From NCBI GenBank assembly GCA_021157525.1, contig JAGGWK010000055.1, positions 1 to 42,529 on the forward strand: a stretch of DNA of 42,529 nucleotides. Reading direction: 5' to 3'. The notes under the pieces were generated by a model. That model was given only the letters and a program-made list of their open reading frames with translations, did not search any database and was not told the DNA's origin. Origin of the DNA: Candidatus Cloacimonadota bacterium (lineage in GTDB: Bacteria; Cloacimonadota; Cloacimonadia; Cloacimonadales; TCS61). Below, piece after piece: positions 34,073 through 41,255 of the stretch; within the stretch, counting starts at the first letter, position 1; each line of letters starts with the position of its first letter. The position numbers were made by a program, and so were the translations under genes.

Positions 34073-36868
34073 TTAGAATTTTACTTCAGCGGTAAGGAAG
34101 GCGTTGAACAGAGGAGCAGGTGTTACATACATGTATTTCTCTCCATTCAAGTCATCATTACGGCCGTAATCGGAAGTGTAATAGGCGCGGAGGTAATTAT
34201 CTTCGCGGTTATTGATGTTTTTCAGGTCAAGGCGGATAGATGCATCTTTTCCACCCAGCTTGAAGTAATATCCCATGTCGGCATTGAGTGCAAAGAAATA
34301 GGGCAGCTTGGAGCTGACTTCTTCGCCCAGTTCACCATCAAAGGGATCTGCATTATCCAGGGTATAGGTATTGGTGTAAGTGCCATAATACTCATCCCAG
34401 TAGTTTGCAGAGAGACCGATGCGGAGATTTCCGTCCATAGGCAGTTCTTTGAAGGTATAGCCGAGGGCGCCAGAAACCATTTGCTCGGGAGCGTAGGGAA
34501 CTACTTTGTCCACAATGTTTGAAGCATCCTGACCAAAGATCTGATCTACATTCATATCATCCCAACGATTTTTAGCGATGGTTGCGGAGACATTTGCATC
34601 CACATTTCCCATCAGCATATTGGCGGCTATCTCTACACCCTGATGGATGGCTTTACCAGCGTTTACGGTGAGGTATTCACCATTTTGCTGTAAAGAGCTT
34701 TCGATTTTGTCTTCATAGGCTGTGTTGTAGTAGTTGGCGGTAATGTTCCAGCCCATGCCGGCATAACCAAGACCGACTTCCCAGGTAGTAGCTGTTTCAG
34801 GATCCAGCTCTTCTACATGAGTTACACCCAGAGAATCCACGTATGTCTGGTTGGCATCGGGACCACCACTGCGGCTGTACCAGTCTGTCATCCGTGGCTC
34901 TTTTTTGGCGATAGAGTAGTTAGCCAACACATTGAGATATTGGGTGATGTTGTAGTTAATCCCGAATTTCGGAGAGAAAAAGTTGAAGGTTTTTTCATAA
35001 TCAGAATCTTCAAATTTCAGGGTACCATCACTGTTTTTCATATTTTTGGTGGCATATACATAGTTATCGGTAAATACCCCCTTCTGGAAGTCGAAGATAC
35101 GGATGGGGTTTTCATCCACTTCTGAGTGATAGCTGGCGAACTGGCCGTCTGCCATCACCGTCATACCTTCGATAGGTTTTACATTAAGGCGCAGGAAAGC
35201 AGAGCCGTTGATAACAGTACCGCAGTAATTATAGCGATCTTGCACTTGGTCGTACACGCCGCCATTATAACGATAGTTAAGACTTTGAGCACGGTGAAGT
35301 GCTTTCCAGTAACGAGCTTCTCCACCAACAACTACCTTCAGCATGGGATTTACTTCATGATCGAAGTAGGTGTTGAATCCAAACTGTTTGTGGTTGTTCA
35401 TAGAATCGTTTTGCCATGAGTGGTTATAATCTCTGTTAATGATGTCGTAGCCGTAGTCAATGAGAGAACCATTGAAATAAACGCTGTCGATCACCGTGGG
35501 ATCTGTTTCATTCCAGAAGATTTCTATGCCGTCAAGCTCGATGCCTTCTTGCATCGCATAATTGTAGGCATGGCGTCCGAAGTATTTGTTATCGGTATAA
35601 TCACTCAGAGGCGCATTATACACTTTACCGGTGTTGACGTCGAACTTATCGTTTCTGAGGTATTTACCGCCACCATCACCACGGGTAACGAAGAAATTTG
35701 TCAACAACAGCGAGCTGTCGTTGATCTTCCATTCGTCCCGGATTGAGAGCTGTGGTTTGTTGTAATAATTTTCCTGCTCGGGATTGTTATTGCGGTTGTA
35801 GTTACGTCCCAGAGCATTTTCCAGCTTCATATCGGTAGTGGTACGCATCTGGTTGTGCCATTGAGGAGCAACGATGAGGCTGGTATTTACCTTGTGGTTT
35901 CCCCAGACGTTTTGCACTTCTGCGCCGAAGGAATAGCCATCATAGCGAGAACCGATGTTGTAGGAATCTCCCACTTTACGTTCGACCATCAGGCTGTAGT
36001 TCAGCTTGCCATCATACATGATGCCAGACTGATAGCGCAGCATGAAATTATAGTTCCACGGTGCGAAATCCACCATGTTGCCTTTACCGTCGGCTACTTC
36101 GTCCTGCACTGAGAATGTACCAGCGGACGAGCGAGCCGTCCAGCCTTTGTCGGGGTCTACGCCAGCGCCGATGGTTTCGATATTGATAGATCCGCCAAAA
36201 GCGCCGGATCCATAGAGAGAAGAGCCGGCACCCCGCTGAACCTGTACCGATTTCACGTTGGATGAAAGACCGGTCCAGTTGCTCCAGTACACCTGTTGGC
36301 TTTCAGGATCATTTACCGGAATACCGTTAATCAGGATTTGAACCTTATCCTGGTCAAATCCACGGACTTTCAGTTCGCCTTCGCCCAATCCACCAGTGGT
36401 TGAGAAGAGGCCGGGAACACCTTCGAGCAACTGTGGCACGTCGTCTGTGGTGTATCTATTTGCAATTTTTTCTTGAGATATATCGGTGAATGCAATGGGC
36501 GTTTCCCGTTGTACAGCCCGTGTTGCGCTTACAGAAACGCCACCCAGCTGAATTGCTTCGATATCCATAACGAAATTAACAACAGCAGTTTCATCTGCCT
36601 TAACCATAACGGTTTTGCTGGCAGTTTTAAATCCCATAAGACGAACGGTGACAACTACTTCGCCTTCCTGGACATCTTTGAAAATGAAGGTACCATCTTT
36701 TTTGGTATACGTACCAGTCTTCGAATCATCCAGAAACACCGAAGCATTAGCCAGGGCTTCACCGGTAGATGCAACCTTTACCTTTCCAGCGATTTTGCCA
36801 TTGGCGGCTAAGAGGGTAAAGGGGAGCACCATAGCGAAGACGACAAGCAACAGGACTACTTTTTTCAT
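34073..36868 (-). CDS. TonB-dependent outer-membrane receptor with carboxypeptidase-D-like domain
   Basis: A 931-residue outer-membrane transporter. A signal peptide (residues 1-22, MKKVVLLLVVFAMVLPFTLL) is followed by a CarboxypepD_reg-like beta domain (about 24-100), the segment GGVSVSATR (about 109-117), the plug (about 120-235, with LLEGVPGLFS, VRGFDQDKVQILINGIPVND and VQVQRGAGSSLYGSGAFGGSINIET) and a barrel ending in the expected terminal Phe (AFLTAEVKF). GGAGGAA lies just before ATG 36868; a frame start at 36898 would spoil the signal peptide. No SusD-like partner is adjacent, so polysaccharide (SusC-type) uptake is less likely. Its ligand could be a metal chelate, cofactor or peptide and is unknown. 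Confidence 0.93.
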   Translation of the reverse strand: MKKVVLLLVVFAMVLPFTLLAANGKIAGKVKVASTGEALANASVFLDDSKTGTYTKKDGTFIFKDVQEGEVVVTVRLMGFKTASKTVMVKADETAVVNFVMDIEAIQLGGVSVSATRAVQRETPIAFTDISQEKIANRYTTDDVPQLLEGVPGLFSTTGGLGEGELKVRGFDQDKVQILINGIPVNDPESQQVYWSNWTGLSSNVKSVQVQRGAGSSLYGSGAFGGSINIETIGAGVDPDKGWTARSSAGTFSVQDEVADGKGNMVDFAPWNYNFMLRYQSGIMYDGKLNYSLMVERKVGDSYNIGSRYDGYSFGAEVQNVWGNHKVNTSLIVAPQWHNQMRTTTDMKLENALGRNYNRNNNPEQENYYNKPQLSIRDEWKINDSSLLLTNFFVTRGDGGGKYLRNDKFDVNTGKVYNAPLSDYTDNKYFGRHAYNYAMQEGIELDGIEIFWNETDPTVIDSVYFNGSLIDYGYDIINRDYNHSWQNDSMNNHKQFGFNTYFDHEVNPMLKVVVGGEARYWKALHRAQSLNYRYNGGVYDQVQDRYNYCGTVINGSAFLRLNVKPIEGMTVMADGQFASYHSEVDENPIRIFDFQKGVFTDNYVYATKNMKNSDGTLKFEDSDYEKTFNFFSPKFGINYNITQYLNVLANYSIAKKEPRMTDWYSRSGGPDANQTYVDSLGVTHVEELDPETATTWEVGLGYAGMGWNITANYYNTAYEDKIESSLQQNGEYLTVNAGKAIHQGVEIAANMLMGNVDANVSATIAKNRWDDMNVDQIFGQDASNIVDKVVPYAPEQMVSGALGYTFKELPMDGNLRIGLSANYWDEYYGTYTNTYTLDNADPFDGELGEEVSSKLPYFFALNADMGYYFKLGGKDASIRLDLKNINNREDNYLRAYYTSDYGRNDDLNGEKYMYVTPAPLFNAFLTAEVKF

Positions 36869-36929
36869 AAAAGTTCCTCCGTTTTTTATTTCCCACACGG
36901 GCTATACCGAAAACGTTTTTTTTACTTGT

Positions 36930-36974
36930 GACCTGTCAAGTACAAATTAACAGAGGTTTTAATCGTAACAGGTC
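36930..36974 (-). promoter_or_regulatory. Possible promoter and operator of the TonB receptor gene
   Basis: TTGACA on the minus strand (36939-36934), a perfect -35 box, overlaps the arm ACAGGTC (36936-36930) of a 7-bp inverted repeat whose other arm GACCTGT lies at 36974-36968. Arms are 31 bases apart. A repressor using both arms would cover the -35 box. The -10 box is not clear. Confidence 0.3.
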
Positions 36975-37008
36975 CACGATTGAGGAAAATTCATTTTAAT
37001 CACTATTT

Positions 37009-37788
37009 CTAAAAGGTTTGCAAATGAGAAAGATACTGTTTGCGGATATCTTCGGGAGTAAGATTAGTCTTAAAATTGTAGAGGGCTTTTTTCCATGAGC
37101 CATGCATGGGATTTGGCAAAATGATGAATCGGTTACCAAAATCATCTCGGTGTTCATCCACCAGCGCGCTCCGCTCTGCCACCGATGCCTTGCCGGCATC
37201 GATAAAGTCCACAAGATTATCTCCCAAAAGCAGCACCACATCATAGTCTGCCATGATACGCTGGCGGCGAGGTTCTTTGCTGGAGGTGTTGGTCTTCATC
37301 AGCACATGAGCCGAATCGGCATTGGGGAAGCCCAATTTTCGCAGATTACGAATAGTGCCCTCTGCACCCCGGGTGCGGCGATTGGTTACATAAAAGATGG
37401 TTACTCCTTTTGATGCTGCGTAGGTGGTGAATTTCAATGCACCGGGGATGGCCAAACCACGGGCGCTGTCTATCCAGGCATAAAAATCATCGGGATAGTG
37501 TTGCTTCACCAAAATTTCTTTGGCATTATAAAAGGTATTGTTCAGCACCGTTTCATCAATATCGGCAATGATGGCCAGAGGCTTGCTGTGGGGCCGGGTA
37601 AGGGATGCATCCAGACGAAGATGTGCCAGATTGTAGGCTTGGTGCGCCAAGGCTTGATACTCTGCCGAAGTCTGGGTCCATAAAACTGAAAGCAGCATCG
37701 ATTCATCATTGAGTGGGGTCGCCTGAGGTGCCGGGGTTGTGCATCCGACAATGATCAGGGAAATAAGGATAAACCACAGATTCTTCAT
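37009..37788 (-). CDS. e(P4)-family 5'-nucleotidase / acid phosphatase lipoprotein
   Basis: A 259-residue HAD-superfamily (class C) phosphatase. It starts with a lipoprotein signal ending in LIIVGC (lipidated Cys16). The catalytic DxDxT motif is D76-I-D78-E-T80 (ADIDETVLNN), followed by FYVTNRR (motif II) and LLLGDNLVDF (motif III). Family members such as Haemophilus e(P4) dephosphorylate NMN, FMN, PLP and other nucleotides at the cell surface so that the base part can be taken up. Its ATG overlaps the stop of the PPOX-family gene, so the two are co-translated. The TonB receptor gene follows on the same strand after about 140 bases. Confidence 0.93.
   Translation of the reverse strand: MKNLWFILISLIIVGCTTPAPQATPLNDESMLLSVLWTQTSAEYQALAHQAYNLAHLRLDASLTRPHSKPLAIIADIDETVLNNTFYNAKEILVKQHYPDDFYAWIDSARGLAIPGALKFTTYAASKGVTIFYVTNRRTRGAEGTIRNLRKLGFPNADSAHVLMKTNTSSKEPRRQRIMADYDVVLLLGDNLVDFIDAGKASVAERSALVDEHRDDFGNRFIILPNPMHGSWKKALYNFKTNLTPEDIRKQYLSHLQTF
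37603..37612. repeat. Palindromic pair of the GGATGCA heptamer
   Basis: GGATGCATCC, where the abundant heptamer GGATGCA (37603-37609) overlaps its own inverse (37606-37612). It is inside the phosphatase gene, and about 38 copies of the heptamer are scattered from 3390 to 42182. Confidence 0.6.
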
Positions 37789-38243
37789 AGGAGATTCTCC
37801 TTTGCCGATATTCTTTCCAGCGGCACTTTGATAATGGTAACGTTTTCCAGAACTTCGTTGGGAAAGCTGAATCCACGGCCGGCGAAGTGATGCAACAGGA
37901 TGTCGAGCCCCTCTTGCTTCGCTGCCGGGTCATCCACAAATTGTGCTTTGCCGGTGGCCACGACGCTGCGATATTGCATGGACCAGGTATCGGGTGCACC
38001 GCTGAGTATCACTTGGGTATCACAGGCAAGCTGGATGCATACCCGTGGATTTTTCCGTAGAACTTCCAGCTTGTGGCCGCTGCCTGCACTGTGGAAATAA
38101 AAGCAGTTATCCCGATATCCGTAGTTCATCCATACGCCATAGGGCTGAGAATCATCGCACATGCTTACAGTACAATATTCTGCCGTTTCTATGATTTCTT
38201 CGATAGCCTTGGGATCAGTGACTTCTCTGTCCGTTCTTCTCAT
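37785..38243 (-). CDS. PPOX-class flavin-binding protein (NimA-like pyridoxamine 5'-phosphate oxidase fold)
   Basis: A 152-residue split-barrel protein. MRRTDREVTDPKAIEEIIE at the N-terminus followed by YGVWMNYGY, YFHSAGSGHKLEVLRKNPRVCIQL and QYRSVVATGKAQFV is the usual pattern of NimA-like FMN-binding reductases in this fold. Exact substrate unknown. GGAGG 8 nt before ATG 38243 fixes the start; the frame continues upstream to 38684, but that portion overlaps queD on the other strand. It is coupled to the e(P4)-type phosphatase (ATGA overlap), which may act on FMN or PLP; a link through vitamin cofactors is possible. Confidence 0.87.
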   Translation of the reverse strand: MRRTDREVTDPKAIEEIIETAEYCTVSMCDDSQPYGVWMNYGYRDNCFYFHSAGSGHKLEVLRKNPRVCIQLACDTQVILSGAPDTWSMQYRSVVATGKAQFVDDPAAKQEGLDILLHHFAGRGFSFPNEVLENVTIIKVPLERISAKENLL

Positions 38244-38381
38244 ATACAATACCTCCGCATCCACTGATGTGGGCGGGCAGAGTGATGTCAAGAAGCAAAT
38301 GGCTCGTAGCCCTGCGCCAAAATCCTTTACAATTTTAAGAGGTTCATTTCTTTGAACCGATAAGAACATAGAGGAGTATTT

Positions 38382-38750
38382 ATGTATAAATTGAATGTGA
38401 CATCGCAGTTTTCTGCTGCCCATCAACTGAAGGGCTATGAGGGAGCTTGCAAGAACCTGCATGGACATAATTGGAAAGTACGGGTAGGCATCCTGTGCGA
38501 AAAAACCGATGATATCGGCATGACAATCGATTTTGGCATCGTGAAGGAAATCATGGAAAATATCCTGGCAAAGCTGGATCATTCCCTGTTGAACGACCAT
38601 GACTGTTTTGCCGAAGAAAATCCCACTTCCGAAAACATCGCTCAATACCTGTATGTCCAGTTTAAAAGCCGTCTGACAGAGCAAAATTGCCAGGTCGCCG
38701 ATGTGGAAGTGTGGGAATCTGATCGTTCATCAATGGTCTATTTTGAATAA
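38382..38750 (+). CDS. queD: 6-carboxy-5,6,7,8-tetrahydropterin synthase
   Basis: A 122-residue QueD/PTPS-I family enzyme converting 7,8-dihydroneopterin triphosphate to 6-carboxytetrahydropterin in queuosine (7-deazaguanine) synthesis. Zinc ligands H14 (SAAHQL), H27 and H29 (LHGHNW) and catalytic C23 (CKNLHGH) are seen. GAGGAG lies 5 nt before the ATG. It is first in a plus-strand group; engB begins on the last base of its stop (TAATG). A short hairpin (GGTTCA/TGAACC, about 38340-38357) precedes it but does not fit a preQ1 riboswitch. Confidence 0.95.
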   Translation: MYKLNVTSQFSAAHQLKGYEGACKNLHGHNWKVRVGILCEKTDDIGMTIDFGIVKEIMENILAKLDHSLLNDHDCFAEENPTSENIAQYLYVQFKSRLTEQNCQVADVEVWESDRSSMVYFE

Positions 38751-39376
38751 TGCGTTTCGTTGAATCCCGCTTTGTAACAAGTGCTACGAAACCCAGCCAA
38801 TATCCGGCTTCTGCCTTTGTGGATTTCGCCTTTGTGGGCAAATCCAACGTGGGAAAATCATCGATGATAAACACACTTTTGCAGCGGAAAATGATAGCAA
38901 AAGTGAGTAGAACTCCCGGCAAAACGCGACTGATCAACTTTTTTGAAGTGCGTTTTAAAGAGGACATCACGGAGGAAACCGGCTTTTTGAATGTGGTTGA
39001 TTTGCCCGGTTATGGCTATGCCAAGGTAAGTAAAACCGAGCGGGATGCCTGGCGCACAATGTTATCACGTTATTTTGAAACCCGGGAAAACCTGGGTGGT
39101 GTGGTGGTGTTGGTGGATATTCGCCACAAAGCCGACACCAAAGACCTGATGATGCTGGAGCTGGTGCAACAATTTTCCATCCCATATCTGGTGGTGGCTA
39201 CAAAATCCGATAAAATCGGGAAATCCAAAATCCCTTCCTATATAAAACACCTGAGTAATGGGCTCTCCCTTCCTGCCGACCATATTCTCCCCTTCTCTGC
39301 TCTGCACAAAAGCGGCGTGGAAAAGGTGATGAACTGGTTTTATCAGCAACTTCTTACGGCGGGAAATCCATCGTAG
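38750..39376 (+). CDS. engB: Ribosome biogenesis GTP-binding protein EngB (YsxC/YihA)
   Basis: A 208-residue small GTPase needed for late 50S subunit assembly. G1 GKSNVGKSS near residue 30, G3 DLPGYGYAKVSK near residue 85, G4 TKSDK near residue 150 and the SRTPGKTRLINFF switch region are intact. Length is normal. It starts on the queD stop codon (TAATG), so the two are translationally coupled. Confidence 0.97.
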   Translation: MRFVESRFVTSATKPSQYPASAFVDFAFVGKSNVGKSSMINTLLQRKMIAKVSRTPGKTRLINFFEVRFKEDITEETGFLNVVDLPGYGYAKVSKTERDAWRTMLSRYFETRENLGGVVVLVDIRHKADTKDLMMLELVQQFSIPYLVVATKSDKIGKSKIPSYIKHLSNGLSLPADHILPFSALHKSGVEKVMNWFYQQLLTAGNPS

Positions 39377-39395
39377 CAGAAACAAAAGAGGTACA

Positions 39396-41252
39396 ATGCT
39401 TGAATCCATAACAAAACCGCAAGATATTAAAAAGCTCAAGTTAGCCCAATTGATAGAATTGGCTGCCGATGTGCGCAAACGGATAATCGAGGTAACGGCA
39501 AAAAACGGGGGGCACGTAGCACCCAGCCTGGGAACCACCGATCTTACCGTGGCACTGCTCAAAGTCTTCAATCCAAAAACCGACCGCATCGTGTGGGATG
39601 TGGGACATCAAAGCTATGCCTATAAAATTCTCACCGAGCGCAACGAACGCTTTGACACATTACGTCAATTCAATGGCATCAGTGGCTTTAATAATATCCA
39701 TGAAAGTGAATATGACGCCTTTGGAGTGGGCCATGCCAGCACATCAATCTCCGCAGCCCTGGGCATCAAAACTGCCAGGGACCTGCAAGAGCGCAACGGC
39801 CGGGTAGTGGCCATCATTGGCGACGGAGCCCTCACCAGCGGGCTCTCTTTTGAAGGTTTAAATAATACCGGCCACCTGCAACCAAACATGATCGTGATCC
39901 TGAACGACAATAACATGTCTATCTCCCGCAATGTTGGTGCATTACAGAAATACCTCACAAACATCCTGGTGAGCCACTCTTATAATACCCTCAAAGAAAA
40001 AATCTGGGCGTTCATTCACCGTTTTCCATCTCGCTATCGCCGGCGCCTCATCGCCATGGCCCAAAAATTTGAAGAAAACATCATAAACTCCTTCGTTCCC
40101 AATGTGATTTTTGAAGATCTGGGCTTTAAATATGTCGGCCCGGTAGATGGCCATGATATCGGCCACTTGATCACGTTATTGAACAAGGTAAAACGCAATA
40201 TGGTGGGTCCGGTTCTCATTCACCTGGTTACCACCAAAGGCAAAGGCTACGATTTTGCAGAGGACGACGCATCCAAATTTCATGGCCTGGGACCTTACGA
40301 AATTCAGACCGGTAAATGTGTGAAAAAATCCGGCATCAGTTACTCCAAAGTCTTTGGCGATACACTGTGTAAACTGGCCAGAGATAATTCTTCCATCGTG
40401 GCCATTACCGCCGCCATGTCCATCGGCACCGGGCTGGATGGCTTTGCCAAAGAGTTCAGCTCACGGTTCTTTGATGTAGGCATCGCCGAAGGACATGCCG
40501 TCACTTTTGCAGCCGGATTGGCTACCCAGGGGATCAAACCCTTTGTGGCAATCTACTCCACTTTTTTGCAACGCTCTCTGGATCAGGTGATTCATGATGT
40601 TGCGCTGCAGGAGCTCCCGGTAGTCTTTTGCCTGGATCGGGCCGGCCTTGTAGGGGAGGATGGCGCGACGCATCATGGGGTTTTCGATCTTTCCTACCTC
40701 AGCTTCATTCCCGGGTTAATCCTTATGGCTCCCTCAGATGCCAATGAGCTGGAAGCTATGCTGGCTTTTTCCGCTACCTGGACGGCTGGGCCCATAGCCA
40801 TCCGGTATCCTCGTGGCACCGCCCGTTTCTCTGATGCATCCCACCCGCCAATAGAAATAGGAAAATCAGTGATCACCCAACCTCATGGGAATGTCGCCTT
40901 TCTGGGCCTGGGAAACGGCTACAACATGGCCTTTGATGTGGCACAGAAACTACAGGAGTCCCATCCCGATACTCCCATAAAACTCGTGGATATGCGCTTT
41001 GCAAAACCGCTGGATTCCGCATTGCTGGATGATCTGCGTGGTACAACCCGCATCATTTTTACCTTCGAGGAAAATAGCGTATTGGGTGGATTTGGGGCGA
41101 GTATCTGTCATTATTTTTCTCAGGATGCCATTCCGGTAATTACCTTCGGCATCCCCGATAGCTTTGTGCCCCACGGAGACATGCCAACGCTATACCGCTC
41201 CATCGGTTTCTCTGCCGATGCCCTCGCAGCAAAAGTAGCCGAGCATCTCTGA
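39396..41252 (+). CDS. dxs: 1-deoxy-D-xylulose-5-phosphate synthase
   Basis: A 618-residue thiamine-diphosphate enzyme making DXP from pyruvate and glyceraldehyde 3-phosphate, the first step of the MEP isoprenoid pathway. N-terminal HVAPSLGTTDLTVALL and DVGHQSYAYKIL, the TPP motif GDGALTSGLSFEGLNN near residue 145, the second domain GIAEGHAVTFAAGLA with DRAGLVGEDGATHHG, and the C-terminal transketolase domain are all present. AGAGG lies 5 nt before the start; mnmE starts 3 nt after its end. Confidence 0.97.
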   Translation: MLESITKPQDIKKLKLAQLIELAADVRKRIIEVTAKNGGHVAPSLGTTDLTVALLKVFNPKTDRIVWDVGHQSYAYKILTERNERFDTLRQFNGISGFNNIHESEYDAFGVGHASTSISAALGIKTARDLQERNGRVVAIIGDGALTSGLSFEGLNNTGHLQPNMIVILNDNNMSISRNVGALQKYLTNILVSHSYNTLKEKIWAFIHRFPSRYRRRLIAMAQKFEENIINSFVPNVIFEDLGFKYVGPVDGHDIGHLITLLNKVKRNMVGPVLIHLVTTKGKGYDFAEDDASKFHGLGPYEIQTGKCVKKSGISYSKVFGDTLCKLARDNSSIVAITAAMSIGTGLDGFAKEFSSRFFDVGIAEGHAVTFAAGLATQGIKPFVAIYSTFLQRSLDQVIHDVALQELPVVFCLDRAGLVGEDGATHHGVFDLSYLSFIPGLILMAPSDANELEAMLAFSATWTAGPIAIRYPRGTARFSDASHPPIEIGKSVITQPHGNVAFLGLGNGYNMAFDVAQKLQESHPDTPIKLVDMRFAKPLDSALLDDLRGTTRIIFTFEENSVLGGFGASICHYFSQDAIPVITFGIPDSFVPHGDMPTLYRSIGFSADALAAKVAEHL

Positions 41253-41255
41253 TCT

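Noticed and set aside
34073-36868. SusC of a polysaccharide utilisation locus
   Set aside because: No SusD-like gene or glycoside hydrolase is adjacent, so only the general TonB-receptor call is made.
38330-38381. preQ1 riboswitch before queD
   Set aside because: AGAGGTTC is present, but the required C-rich loop, second stem and A-rich tail of the preQ1 aptamer are missing; only a simple hairpin remains.
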